The notes under the pieces: generated by a model | What the model saw: the letters and a program-made list of their open reading frames with translations, nothing else | Database searches by the model: none | What the model was told of the DNA's origin: nothing | Position numbers and translations under genes: made by a program | Part shown: positions 1 through 9,799 of the stretch, one piece after another | Layout: every line of letters begins with the position of its first letter | Position numbering within the stretch: position 1 is the stretch's first letter | DNA from: a bacterium | GTDB lineage: Bacteria; Patescibacteriota; Patescibacteriia; Veblenbacterales; UBA10138 | Direction of reading: 5' to 3' | DNA: 55,726 bases | NCBI GenBank assembly: GCA_020057885.1 | Contig: JAGVEX010000016.1 | Coordinates: forward strand, 1 to 55,726

Positions 1-66
1 ACCCACAGCGTTGTCAGCGAATCAATCATCCGTAACTACATTAAGAATCAAAAACAAGACCGTTAA
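1..66 (+). CDS. C-terminal tail of an IS200/IS605-like TnpA (Y1) transposase, partial
   Basis: Frame 1 reads THSVVSESIIRNYIKNQKQDR*; resembles the 'vseexIxxYIexQ' C-terminal helix of Y1 transposases. Only 21 residues visible. Confidence 0.45.
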   Translation, partial: THSVVSESIIRNYIKNQKQDR

Positions 67-90
67 TACTGCGGGCTTTAGACCGCAGTA
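67..90. repeat. Hairpin tactgcgg-gctttaga-ccgcagta just after the transposase-like tail (possible IS right-end hairpin)
   Basis: Perfect 8-bp inverted repeat 67-74/83-90. Confidence 0.6.
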
Positions 91-95
91 ATTTA

Positions 96-422
96 TTATA
101 AATTGGCCAATTGTTCGTCACTAATTTTATCCCAATAGTGCTCTTTAATTTTATCGTAAATTTCTAATAAAAAAGCTAGATGAACGCTTTTATTGGTATT
201 AGTGTTCTGGTTGTCAGTTTTTGGCTGAGCAGCATAAAAATATCCTGCCAATGAACCAGTAGTAAAAATAAGCAAAACTATCAAGACATAACCAACGATT
301 TTGTAGGGATGTTGGTTGTTTGTAAAATGATGTTTTATCTGTCCGCGCAGGGTGGGCCGATTGTTTATTGCCCGAAGTGTATTATTCTCGGCGGAATTAT
401 AGGAAGATGAATTAAATTCCAT
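96..422 (-). pseudogene. Truncated N-terminal part of an S41-type (CtpA-like) protease: TM segment followed by 'LEIYDKIKEHYWDKISDEQLANL*'
   Basis: Signal-anchor plus the pre-PDZ helix typical of S41 C-terminal processing proteases; ORF stops right where the hairpin/transposase-like tail begins. Confidence 0.45.
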
Positions 423-520
423 AGGTAGATTTTATTATAGCAATTTTTTATAATTATGCCAAAACTTGCTTGTAAATTCATACACAGGTAAGATATTAAT
501 ATAATAATAAATACTAATTT

Positions 521-973
521 ATGAAAAAAATCTCAGTTATAATGAGTTTTGCGTTACTTTTAGTAGTCAGTATAATATTTGGTTGGTGGGTAGGGCAAAA
601 TAAGTGTATGGGGCCACAAAATATAATAGAACTCCCACTTGCTAATTTTTCCTCCCCAAATGTGCGAGCAACAAACCCTAAGGTAAATCAAATAGTCACC
701 AGCCCTTTGGAAATTCAGGGTGAAGCCCGCGGCACTTGGTATTTTGAAGCTTCTTTTCCAGTGAAGTTATTAGATGGTAATGGCAATGAGATCGCTTCTG
801 GAATAGCGAGTGCGCAAAGTGATTGGATGACGGAAAATTTTGTGCCATTCAAATTAAAGCTTGTTTTTAATAAGCCAACTACAGCCACAGGCACTTTAGT
901 TTTAATTAAAGATAATCCTTCTGGTTTGCCGCAGAATGATGCTCAAGTTAGTTTTCCCATTCGTTTCCAATGA
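521..973 (+). CDS. Gmad2 immunoglobulin-like domain protein, exported/anchored
   Basis: N-terminal TM; 'NPKVNQIVTSPLEIQGEARGTWYFEASFPVKLLDGNG...' matches Gmad2 pattern. Confidence 0.7.
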   Translation: MKKISVIMSFALLLVVSIIFGWWVGQNKCMGPQNIIELPLANFSSPNVRATNPKVNQIVTSPLEIQGEARGTWYFEASFPVKLLDGNGNEIASGIASAQSDWMTENFVPFKLKLVFNKPTTATGTLVLIKDNPSGLPQNDAQVSFPIRFQ

Positions 974-2106
974 TTAATTTTAAAGTTTTAAAAAAATCTC
1001 AACATAGTCAGGCGCGGCTAGGATTACTCACTACATCACACGGTGAAGTGGAAACGCCTTGTTTGGTGCCTGTGGCCACGCAAGCCACAGTAAAAACTTT
1101 AACCAGTGAAGAAGTTTTGCAAACTAAAGCCAAATTATTAATTTCCAATACTTTTTATTTACACCAAAAACCAGGTGAGGGTTTGGTAAAAGCGGCCGGC
1201 GGGTTGCACTGTTTTATGAACTGGTCGGGCAGTTTAATGACTGATTCGGGCGGCTTTCAGGTTTTTAGTCTTGGTTTTGGCACAGATTTAGGAACTACTA
1301 AAATAGCAAAATCAAAATCGCGTTCTGAAATTGTTGTGGGACAGCAACCTAAATTGATAAAAATTACTGACCAAGGAGTTCATTTCACTTCTTACTTGGA
1401 TGGCGCTAAGCTTTTTTTAGGGCCGCGTGAATCAATTAAAATCCAGCAGGATTTGGGCGCTGATATTATATTTGCTTTTGACGAATGCCCGCCGCCACAC
1501 GCCACGCAGGACTATATGAAAAAATCTTTGGAGCGCACTCATAAGTGGGCTAAACTTTGTTTAAAACACAAAACTTCCGAGCAAGCACTTTTTGGCATTG
1601 TGCAGGGTGGCCGTTTTAAAAATTTACGTACCATTAGTGCACAGTACATTGCCAGTTTGCCTTTTGACGGTTTTGGCATTGGCGGTGAATTTGGGGCCAA
1701 TAAAGCAACTATGGAAAAAATGATAGGCTGGGTAGTGCAAAATTTACCACCCTCCAAACCAAGGCATCTTTTGGGCATTGGTTATGTGGAGGATATTTCT
1801 CGCCTTATCAAATCAGGAGTGGATACTTTTGATTGTATAGTGCCAACCCATTATGCTCGCCGCGGCATAGCTTTTACTGCAACTGGCAGGTTAGATATGA
1901 ACAAAGCCAAATTTTTACGCGATAAAAGTCCATTAGATAAAAAGTGCCATTGTTTTGTTTGCCGAGGCTATAAACGTAATTATATTACCCATCTTCTCCG
2001 TGCTAAAGAAATTACTGCACTTAAACTTTTAACTTTTCATAATTTATATTTCTTCAATGCGGTGGTGGAAAATTATCGTAAGTTAATTAAACAAGGTAAA
2101 TTGTGA
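970..2106 (+). CDS. tgt: tRNA-guanine transglycosylase
   Basis: 'LMTDSGGFQVFSLG', 'FDECPPP', 'GGEFG', 'DTFDCIVPTHYARRG', zinc site 'CHCFVCRGY'. Confidence 0.95.
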   Translation: MINFKVLKKSQHSQARLGLLTTSHGEVETPCLVPVATQATVKTLTSEEVLQTKAKLLISNTFYLHQKPGEGLVKAAGGLHCFMNWSGSLMTDSGGFQVFSLGFGTDLGTTKIAKSKSRSEIVVGQQPKLIKITDQGVHFTSYLDGAKLFLGPRESIKIQQDLGADIIFAFDECPPPHATQDYMKKSLERTHKWAKLCLKHKTSEQALFGIVQGGRFKNLRTISAQYIASLPFDGFGIGGEFGANKATMEKMIGWVVQNLPPSKPRHLLGIGYVEDISRLIKSGVDTFDCIVPTHYARRGIAFTATGRLDMNKAKFLRDKSPLDKKCHCFVCRGYKRNYITHLLRAKEITALKLLTFHNLYFFNAVVENYRKLIKQGKL

Positions 2107-3143
2107 GCATAAATTTTAAAAGATTGTTGCGGGATTATAATTATAATTTACCCGCGGATTTTATAGCGCTCAAACCAGTGCGTCCTCGCGATAGCGCTAA
2201 GCTTTTAGTGTATCAGCGCAGTTCTAATAAGATTAGTTATGATAAATTTTTTAATTTGTCAGGATATTTGCCACTCGGGTCGGTTTTAGTATTTAACCAA
2301 ACCAAAGTGATTCCCGCGCGTTTAGTTTTACAAAAGGAATCAGGGGGCAAGGTGAGAGTTTTGTATTTAGGTAGGGTGGGCAATTATCTGGAAGTTTTAG
2401 CAGACCGTAAACTAACCATTGATTCCGATATTTTTTTAAATGATAAATTAAAATTCAAAGTTATTAAACACTCTCGTGCTCATTATTTACTTAAACCGTC
2501 TTTCGCTGTAAGTCAGTTGAATAAAATATTAGAGCAATATGGAAAAACACCGTTGCCGCCTTATTTGAGGTATTCACCTTTATCAGAAAGTAGCAGACGC
2601 GAGCAGTATCAAACTGTTTTTGCGCGGGTTCCTGGATCAGTAGCGGCGCCTACCGCTTCTTTACATTTTACCAAGCGGTTGTTGCACAATTTAAAAAAAT
2701 CAGGCGTTAGTTTAAAATTTGTTACACTTCACGTTAATTTGGGAACTTTTGCGCCACTGACACAGGATCAAGTCATTACCAATAAACTTCATCGTGAATA
2801 TTATGAGATAGATAAATCAACCGCCCAATTTTTAAATAAGGCAAAAATGGAACAGCGACCAATTATTGCTGTTGGCACTACCGTAGTTAGGGCCTTGGAA
2901 TCATCCTGTGTGGCTAACAATAAAATTAAAAAGTTACGCGGCGACACCAGGTTGTTTATAAAACCGGGTTATAAATTTAAGTTTGTGAACGGTTTAATAA
3001 CGAATTTTCATGTGCCGCGTTCAAGTTTATTAATGTTAGTGTCGGCTTTTTTGTCGCGTCAAAAATTATTTAAATTATACAATTTGGCTCGTCGTCGAAA
3101 TTTTAGATTTTTTTCTTTTGGCGACGGAATGATGATACGCTGA
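2103..3143 (+). CDS. queA: S-adenosylmethionine:tRNA ribosyltransferase-isomerase
   Basis: 'YNLPADFIALKPVRPRDSAKLLV', 'VFNQTKVIPARL', 'GSVAAPTASLHFT', 'ITNFHVPRSSLLMLVSAF'; GTG start overlaps tgt stop. Confidence 0.95.
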   Translation: MSINFKRLLRDYNYNLPADFIALKPVRPRDSAKLLVYQRSSNKISYDKFFNLSGYLPLGSVLVFNQTKVIPARLVLQKESGGKVRVLYLGRVGNYLEVLADRKLTIDSDIFLNDKLKFKVIKHSRAHYLLKPSFAVSQLNKILEQYGKTPLPPYLRYSPLSESSRREQYQTVFARVPGSVAAPTASLHFTKRLLHNLKKSGVSLKFVTLHVNLGTFAPLTQDQVITNKLHREYYEIDKSTAQFLNKAKMEQRPIIAVGTTVVRALESSCVANNKIKKLRGDTRLFIKPGYKFKFVNGLITNFHVPRSSLLMLVSAFLSRQKLFKLYNLARRRNFRFFSFGDGMMIR

Positions 3144-3267
3144 AGTATTTAATTGGCTTGACTTGTAGGTGCATTAGTAATATTATCGTTGTAAGTTAAA
3201 TAAATAATTTAAAAATGCTACCGTATAATTTTGTATAATTAATTAAATTAAAGGAGGAGTAATAAAA

Positions 3268-4140
3268 ATGGATTATTTTATTAAACAGTCGAAAGTTGTG
3301 GAGGAGAGGATATCTTTTGATTTTAATGGAAAACCTAGTTATGTGAATGTAAGGTTTTTCGAAGGCAAACGTCCTGGAAATCTTTTAGCCCTGCACGGAC
3401 TTGGCACGCAGGGATATTGTTTTGATAAAGTTGCAGACAAGCTGAAGTTGACACTCATTGCTATAGATTGGTATGGATATGGTAAATCAGATAGAAGGCT
3501 TGGAAAAAATGATAAATATGAAGCACAGACGTGCGCTGATTGGTTATTGGTTGCAGTGACAGCATTGCAGGCTAGGGGAGTTCTGGCTAGTAAATTCAGT
3601 GTCCTGGCCATATCGATGTCGGCTATACCTTTAGCATTAGACTATGAGAAAATGCCCATAGAAAAGATAATATTAATTCATCCAGCAGGGCTTGATAAGA
3701 AGATAAGTAAGAAGTTTGCCTTCGGACTAAGTAGTGGAATATTATCCGACGGTTTACTTAATGTCCTAACTTTGCACCCAGTCTGGGAGTTAATATGGAA
3801 ATTTACACCTATCCAAAGTTCAGATGAGCGAAGAAGATACATCAGGGCTGATGTACTGCAGCATAATGGTGAGTTTGAGGTTTTACGTAGATATTCTAGG
3901 AGTGGTTTTGACTTTTTTGGAAATATGAGAAAAACTCATTACATCCCAGAATATTTCAATAGGATTAAATGTCCAGTACTTTTGCTTTATGGGAACGATA
4001 CCATATTTTATAAGAAGAAGTATGTAGAGTTCGCAAATAAAGTAGGTTGGAAAACTGTACACTTACCAAATTTTCCCCATAATATGGTTAGGAGTCATGC
4101 AGATATAATTGCTAGATCAATCAATGATTTTCTAGATTAA
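3268..4140 (+). CDS. alpha/beta hydrolase
   Basis: 'LLALHGLGTQGYCFD', 'AIDWYGYGKSDR', 'PVLLLYGNDTIF', 'FPHNMV'; RBS aaggaggag. Confidence 0.85.
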   Translation: MDYFIKQSKVVEERISFDFNGKPSYVNVRFFEGKRPGNLLALHGLGTQGYCFDKVADKLKLTLIAIDWYGYGKSDRRLGKNDKYEAQTCADWLLVAVTALQARGVLASKFSVLAISMSAIPLALDYEKMPIEKIILIHPAGLDKKISKKFAFGLSSGILSDGLLNVLTLHPVWELIWKFTPIQSSDERRRYIRADVLQHNGEFEVLRRYSRSGFDFFGNMRKTHYIPEYFNRIKCPVLLLYGNDTIFYKKKYVEFANKVGWKTVHLPNFPHNMVRSHADIIARSINDFLD

Positions 4141-4254
4141 TATGATACAAAAGAACAACGTAAACATAAAGGTACAAAGCCCTGGTTGGAATTTGTCGGG
4201 GCTTATTTTTTTGACTATAGAATGATGATATACTGAAATAGGGGAGCGAGGTTT

Positions 4255-4545
4255 ATGCTTAAACATTTAAATATCAGGGTCTTTGGCAGAGTGCGGGATG
4301 TTGGTTATCGTGCCACAGCGCGGCAAAAAGCCATAGCCCTTGGTTTGGTTGGCCTAGCTCGTAATGAGACAGATGATTCGGTTTATCTTGAGATAGAGGG
4401 TGAGGCAGGTAAGATAGATAAATTTCTTAAATGGTGCTACAAAGGGCCTTGGTTTGCTAAGGTTATTAAGGTTGAAGTGACTGAAGGAGTTATTAAGCAC
4501 TATATTAACTTTATTATTGATTACAACCAAACATTATTGACATAG
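4255..4545 (+). CDS. acylphosphatase
   Basis: 'NIRVFGRVRDVGYRATARQKAIALGLVGLARNE' matches acylphosphatase signature. Confidence 0.85.
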   Translation: MLKHLNIRVFGRVRDVGYRATARQKAIALGLVGLARNETDDSVYLEIEGEAGKIDKFLKWCYKGPWFAKVIKVEVTEGVIKHYINFIIDYNQTLLT

Positions 4546-4566
4546 TATTTATTAATCTGTTATCAT
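4537..4566 (+). promoter_or_regulatory. Sigma70-like promoter: TTGACA 4537-4542, TATCAT 4561-4566
   Basis: -35/-10 with 18-bp spacer upstream of the AbrB-type gene. Confidence 0.65.
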
Positions 4567-4568
4567 AT

Positions 4569-4588
4569 AAGTATGATATTTCATACTT
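4569..4588. promoter_or_regulatory. Perfect inverted repeat AAGTATGA-tatt-TCATACTT, putative operator
   Basis: 8-4-8 palindrome just downstream of the -10 and upstream of the regulator gene. Confidence 0.6.
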
Positions 4589-4602
4589 TTCATATTTAAA
4601 CT

Positions 4603-4851
4603 ATGTCTGTTACTAAACATAAATTAGCATGCGTTATTGACAATATGTGTTTAGGGACTACTACTATGGGAGCTCGTGGCCAAGTGGTAGTGCCAGTAGA
4701 AGCCAGAAAGGCTATGCGTTTAAAGCAGGGGGATAAATTAATGGTTTTTGTTAAATTTGGCAAAGCGCTAGGATTTATCAGAACAGAAGAGATGTCTGGT
4801 TTTATCGATAGCCTTACCAAACATGTTAATAAAATTAAAAAACATAAATAA
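4603..4851 (+). CDS. AbrB/MazE/SpoVT-type DNA-binding protein
   Basis: 'GARGQVVVPVEARKAMRLKQGDKLMVF' swapped-hairpin AbrB motif. Confidence 0.85.
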   Translation: MSVTKHKLACVIDNMCLGTTTMGARGQVVVPVEARKAMRLKQGDKLMVFVKFGKALGFIRTEEMSGFIDSLTKHVNKIKKHK

Positions 4852-4873
4852 TTTATAAATAATTTTTTAATCT

Positions 4874-6445
4874 ATGTCAGTTTTACGTATTTTAAAACTT
4901 AAGATATTTTGGATACCGTTTGGGGTAGTTGTTTTAATTATAGTTGGTGTAATATATCAACGCGGACAAAATGCTAAACCAACCTATTCCACCGAAACAG
5001 TTAAAAAACAAGATCTCATGCAGACAGTTTCGGTAACTGGTACAGTTGAGGCGGCGGAAGAAATAAATTTAAATTTTAAAACTTCGGGGAGAATTTCTTC
5101 CCTTAAAGCCAAAGTAGGCGATAGTGTAAGGGCTGGCGATTCCTTAGCTAGTTTAGATAGCCGTGATGCTGAAAGCGCGGTATTAACTGCTGATGCTAAT
5201 CTGAAAAGTGCACGAGCCACTTTAGATAAACTAAAGGCTGGTACACAACCAGAAAGTATTGCAGTAACACGTGCTGCTTTTAGCGCCGCGCAAACCACTT
5301 TGGATAATGCCCGACAATCTTTGGAAAATACTAAAAATTCTCAAACACAGGCAGTGTCCAATGCTTTGGCACAGTTAGTTGGCTTACCAGTAACAGTCGT
5401 GTCAGCTAAAGATAATCTTTCTACTATTACACTTACAGTCAGTGGTACTTACTCAGGAACTGAAATGGGAAAGTATACTATCCGTCTTGATAATCCATAC
5501 AATTTATTATATTTGGTTACTGGTTTAGAAACAGGTGGAGCCGAGGGTAGTCGCACTACTAGTACACCAATTGGTATCCGCGGTTTAAAATTACAATTCA
5601 GTTCGACCGGCACTTTTGTTGTTGGTGACACTTTTACAATAGAAGTTCCCAACACATCAAGTTCCAGTTATGCTAGCTATAAAGCCGCTTATGATGCTGC
5701 TCTCACAACTAAAAAACAGCAAGTAGATGCCGCCGAAGCTACAGTTAAAGCGGCCGAGCAGTCATTGGCCCAAGCGCAAGCTTCCTTGTCTTTAGCAGAA
5801 GCGCCTGCTAGGTCTTTTGATATTAATGTAGCTGAGGCAAATGTGGAATCTGCGCAAGCAACTTTAATTAAAATGCAGAGTGATTTTGGCGACCGTATTT
5901 TACGTGCGCCAGTTGATGGCATAGTTACGAAAGTTAATAATGAAGTGGGTGAAACAAATTCATTGGCAACCCCTGTTGTGGTAATGTTGTCGCTCGGTAA
6001 TCGAGAGGTGAAAGTAAAAGTTCCAGAATCAGATATTGCCAAACTTAAAGTTGGTCAACTGACCGATATGACGCTTGATGCTTTTGGCAGTGCCGAACAT
6101 TTTAGTGGACATATTTCTTTTATTGATCCAGCCTCAACTGTGGTTCAGGATGTGGTTTATTATGAGGTTACTATATTGTTTGACGGCAAAGATGAACGTA
6201 TTAAACCAGGCATGACTACAAATATTGATATCACCACCGGCGCCAGTACCAATGTTTTGGTAATTCCTTTGCGTGCGGTTAAGTATGATGCAGATCGTAA
6301 AATTTATGTGGAAACTCTGGTAAACGATCAGGTTGTAAAAAAAGAGGTCAGTTTAGGTTTGAAGGGTGATGATGGTTTAGTTGAGATAACGAGCGGGTTG
6401 CAAGAAGGTGAAAATGTAATTACTTTTAAGCAAAACGGCAAATAG
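4874..6445 (+). CDS. Efflux periplasmic adaptor (HlyD/MacA-like)
   Basis: 'VTGTVEAAEEINLNFKTSGRISSLKAKVGDSVRAGDSLASLD', 'RAPVDGIVTKVNNEVGE', C-terminal 'LQEGENVI'. Confidence 0.9.
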   Translation: MSVLRILKLKIFWIPFGVVVLIIVGVIYQRGQNAKPTYSTETVKKQDLMQTVSVTGTVEAAEEINLNFKTSGRISSLKAKVGDSVRAGDSLASLDSRDAESAVLTADANLKSARATLDKLKAGTQPESIAVTRAAFSAAQTTLDNARQSLENTKNSQTQAVSNALAQLVGLPVTVVSAKDNLSTITLTVSGTYSGTEMGKYTIRLDNPYNLLYLVTGLETGGAEGSRTTSTPIGIRGLKLQFSSTGTFVVGDTFTIEVPNTSSSSYASYKAAYDAALTTKKQQVDAAEATVKAAEQSLAQAQASLSLAEAPARSFDINVAEANVESAQATLIKMQSDFGDRILRAPVDGIVTKVNNEVGETNSLATPVVVMLSLGNREVKVKVPESDIAKLKVGQLTDMTLDAFGSAEHFSGHISFIDPASTVVQDVVYYEVTILFDGKDERIKPGMTTNIDITTGASTNVLVIPLRAVKYDADRKIYVETLVNDQVVKKEVSLGLKGDDGLVEITSGLQEGENVITFKQNGK

Positions 6446-6449
6446 TAAT

Positions 6450-7178
6450 ATGACCGATCTTATTAAAATAGTAAAACTTAATAAGCAGTACGAAAATGAA
6501 GATGTGGTTACGCCAGTACTGCACGAATTATCATTCAATATAAAATCAGGAGAGTTTGTCTCCATTATTGGTCCTTCTGGTTCTGGAAAATCGACCCTGA
6601 TGCATATTTTGGGTTTTTTAGATCGATTATCTAGTGGAGAATATTTTTTTGAAGATAAAGATGTTAGCAAATTTACCGAAGATGAATTAGCTCAAATGCG
6701 TTCACAAAAAGTTGGATTTGTTTTCCAGCAATTTAATTTATTGCCCAAGACCAGTGTGCTGGAAAATGTTAAATTACCTTTGCTTTATGTAGATATAACA
6801 GAGGGGGAGCGGGATAAGCGCGCCCGCGAGGCGGTAAAATCGGTTGGTTTGGAGCATCGTGTAAATTATTTATCTAACCAGCTTTCGGGCGGTGAAAAAC
6901 AGCGCGTGGCTATAGCACGGGCGTTGGTAAATAATCCGGCAGTAATTTTTGCTGACGAGCCAACTGGCAATTTAGATTCAAAATCAGGCCAACAGATTAT
7001 GAAATTGCTTTATGACCTCAATACTAAAGAGGGTCATACCGTAATTTTGGTTACACACGAAACATATACAGCTGAGCATGCTAAGCGCATTTTAAAACTG
7101 AAAGACGGTAATTTGGTGTCGGATGAGTTAGTGCCTGAAGATCGTCGGCAGAATGCGATTAGCGGTGAACTTAAATAA
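6450..7178 (+). CDS. ABC transporter ATP-binding protein (MacB/LolD-like)
   Basis: Walker [10 protein letters not shown], signature [15 protein letters not shown], Walker [13 protein letters not shown]. Confidence 0.95.
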   Translation: MTDLIKIVKLNKQYENEDVVTPVLHELSFNIKSGEFVSIIGPSGSGKSTLMHILGFLDRLSSGEYFFEDKDVSKFTEDELAQMRSQKVGFVFQQFNLLPKTSVLENVKLPLLYVDITEGERDKRAREAVKSVGLEHRVNYLSNQLSGGEKQRVAIARALVNNPAVIFADEPTGNLDSKSGQQIMKLLYDLNTKEGHTVILVTHETYTAEHAKRILKLKDGNLVSDELVPEDRRQNAISGELK

Positions 7179-7220
7179 AAAAGGAGTAGTACGTTTTGTT
7201 TTTGATTGCCAGCTATTTTT

Positions 7221-8465
7221 ATGAATTTCCGCAGTGTATTAAAATTATCAACCAATAATCTCAGAGCTAATCCTTTGCGGTCTTTTTTAACAATGCTCGG
7301 GCTTATTATTGGTATTGGTTCGGTGATACTTATTGTTTCGGTTGGCGCTGGTGCACAGTCACTCATCTTGTCGCAAGTTAATAAAATAGGGAGTAATCTT
7401 ATAGGCATTTTGCCAGGCGCTTCGGATGCCAAAGGGCCGCCCGCTTCTGTATTTGGCATTCAGGTAAAAACTTTAATCAATGATGATATAAAGGCTATTT
7501 CGAACGATGGCCGCGCGCATCATATTGTGGCGGTGGCTGGTTATGCCCAAGGTCAGGGTGAGGTGATTTACGAAAATCGTAGTATTAAAAGTGGTACTTT
7601 TATGGGAGTGTCGGACAATTATCCAGAGGTTGAAAATGTTGCTTTACAATCTGGACGTTTTTTTACTGCCGAAGAGGAAAGTGGATTGGCTAGAGTGGCA
7701 ATTTTAGGGAGCGAGGCGGTTAATGAACTTTTTCAGGGAGAAAATCCCCTTGGTAAGACCATCAAAATCAAACATACGTCTTATAAAGTAATAGGTGAGT
7801 TTGAATCACGCGGTTCGGTTGCTTTTACAAATCAGGATAAATATATCTTTATTCCTTTGGGTACGGCACAAAAAATTATGCTCGGTTGGCGGCATCTTTC
7901 TTTAATTCGGGCTAAAATAGATGACGCTGCCAATGTAGACGAAACTATAGATTCGGTTAAACAAATTTTACGTCAGCAGCATAAATTGGAAGGTGATGCG
8001 GAAGATGATTTTTCAGTGCGTAACGCCGCTCAAGCCATTGATATGCTTAAAAGCATTACAGATGCTTTTCGTTTTTTCTTAGCGGCCATTGCGGCTATTT
8101 CTCTTTTAGTTGGCGGAATTGGGATTATGAATATAATGTTGGTAGCAGTAACAGAACGCTATCGGGAGATTGGCTTGCGTAAGGCCGTGGGCGCTACCAA
8201 GCGTAATATTTTAAATCAGTTTATTTTAGAAACATTGGTTATTGCCACCATTGGTTCAGCGCTTGGCATTTTTGGTGGAGCAGCTATTTCCGGAATAATT
8301 GCTATTGTAGCCAAAGCGCTTGGTTATGATTGGTCATTTATTGTTTCCGTCACTTCTATTTTATTAGCAGTGGTCGTGGGCACATTGATAGGCTTGGTTT
8401 TTGGTTATTATCCAGCCCGCCGTGCAGCTGGCTTGGATCCAATTACCTCGTTGCGCTATGAATAA
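7221..8465 (+). CDS. ABC transporter permease (MacB/FtsX type)
   Basis: MacB_PCD plus FtsX domain; 'RYREIGLRKAVGATKRNILNQFILE'. ATG at 7221 preferred over track TTG at 7206. Confidence 0.9.
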   Translation: MNFRSVLKLSTNNLRANPLRSFLTMLGLIIGIGSVILIVSVGAGAQSLILSQVNKIGSNLIGILPGASDAKGPPASVFGIQVKTLINDDIKAISNDGRAHHIVAVAGYAQGQGEVIYENRSIKSGTFMGVSDNYPEVENVALQSGRFFTAEEESGLARVAILGSEAVNELFQGENPLGKTIKIKHTSYKVIGEFESRGSVAFTNQDKYIFIPLGTAQKIMLGWRHLSLIRAKIDDAANVDETIDSVKQILRQQHKLEGDAEDDFSVRNAAQAIDMLKSITDAFRFFLAAIAAISLLVGGIGIMNIMLVAVTERYREIGLRKAVGATKRNILNQFILETLVIATIGSALGIFGGAAISGIIAIVAKALGYDWSFIVSVTSILLAVVVGTLIGLVFGYYPARRAAGLDPITSLRYE

Positions 8466-8470
8466 TTTTT

Positions 8471-9727
8471 ATGCTTACTAAAGACTATTTTAAACTCGCC
8501 TCGGTTTCATTTAGGCGTAATTTATTACGCACTTTACTTTCTGGTTTGGGTATTGTTATTAGTATAGCTTCGGTTATAGTGGTCATTTCCGCCGCTCAAG
8601 GCGTAAAAGGGTTTATTATTGGTCAGTTTGATTCTTTTGGCAGTAATTTGTTACAAACCGAAACGCGTGTACCTTCCACTGGCAGTATTAATAGCGGTGA
8701 TAGCGCACAGGCGCAAGCCTTAGGTACAGTAATTACTACTTTGACGCTTGATGATATGTTGGCCATACGCAAATTACCTAACATTGTTACTAATTATGGT
8801 TATCAAATGGGACAAGCAGTTGCTACTTCGCCTACGGACAAAAAAACCGTAATGCTCTGGGGAGCGTCAGCCACTTTTTTAGATATTGATACTGGTAAAA
8901 TTAAAGAGGGGCGTTTTTATACTGAGGAGGAGGATGCTTCATTAACACGTGTTGCAGTATTAGGCTCCGAGGTAGCCAGTGAATTATTTGGCGATATTAA
9001 TCCAGTAGGGCAGACTATAAAAATAAAACAGAAAAATTTTGAAGTGATAGGTGTTTTTGCTAAGCGTGGGGCGGCCTTATTTTTTAATCTTGACGCGGTA
9101 GTTTATGTTCCGGTAAAAACACTGCAAAAACAAATTTTAGGAACAGATTATGTTTCTGCTATTACTAGTCAGTATCGCGATAAAAGCAAATTAACCGCTA
9201 CTATTGCCGACGTGCAGGATTTATTACGCGCGCGGCACAACATTGACCTTAGCGACCCTGATAAAGATGATTTTATTGTTACGACCAGCGATGATGTGGC
9301 TAATATTTTGGATACAATTTTGGGTGGCTTTACTATTTTATTAGTCGCGCTAGCCGCCATCTCTTTAATAGTAGGCGGCGTGGGAATTATGAATATTATG
9401 TACGTTTCTATTTTAGAAAGAACTTTTGAAATAGGTTTGCGCAAGGCCGTGGGTGCTACACGGGAACAAATTTTAAGGCAATTTTTAATTGAAGCAGTAC
9501 TGGTAACAACCATGGGTGGTATTACTGGTATTATACTCGGCGTGTTGATTTCTTTGGGGATTGCGGGGGTAGCAAAAATACAAGGTTTTGCCTGGAGTTT
9601 TGTAATTCCCTTGTACTCAGTAATTTTAGCTACTGGTTTTTCTATAGTCTGTGGACTTATTTTTGGACTTTACCCAGCCCGCCGTGCTGCTGAGCTGGAT
9701 CCAATAGAGGCCTTGCGGAAGGAATAG
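8471..9727 (+). CDS. ABC transporter permease (MacB/FtsX type), paralogue of the preceding ORF
   Basis: 'RTFEIGLRKAVGATREQILRQFLIEAVL', 'YPARRAAELDPIEALRKE'. Confidence 0.9.
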   Translation: MLTKDYFKLASVSFRRNLLRTLLSGLGIVISIASVIVVISAAQGVKGFIIGQFDSFGSNLLQTETRVPSTGSINSGDSAQAQALGTVITTLTLDDMLAIRKLPNIVTNYGYQMGQAVATSPTDKKTVMLWGASATFLDIDTGKIKEGRFYTEEEDASLTRVAVLGSEVASELFGDINPVGQTIKIKQKNFEVIGVFAKRGAALFFNLDAVVYVPVKTLQKQILGTDYVSAITSQYRDKSKLTATIADVQDLLRARHNIDLSDPDKDDFIVTTSDDVANILDTILGGFTILLVALAAISLIVGGVGIMNIMYVSILERTFEIGLRKAVGATREQILRQFLIEAVLVTTMGGITGIILGVLISLGIAGVAKIQGFAWSFVIPLYSVILATGFSIVCGLIFGLYPARRAAELDPIEALRKE

Positions 9728-9738
9728 TGAGATAAAAA

Positions 9739-9768
9739 AACGAGAATATCCATTTAAATACTCTCGTT
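9739..9768 (+). terminator. Hairpin aacgaga...tctcgtt after the MacB-like operon
   Basis: 7-bp stem, T-rich downstream tract. Confidence 0.45.
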
Positions 9769-9799
9769 GGCGTTTTATAAAAATTGCGTTTGTTTAGTC

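Noticed and set aside
4603-4851. Antitoxin of a MazEF/VapBC-type module
   Set aside because: AbrB fold fits, but no toxin ORF is adjacent; the next gene is an efflux adaptor.
4874-9727. Macrolide-resistance system (MacAB)
   Set aside because: Adaptor/ATPase/FtsX permease architecture is generic; two permeases and no outer-membrane partner. Substrate cannot be inferred.
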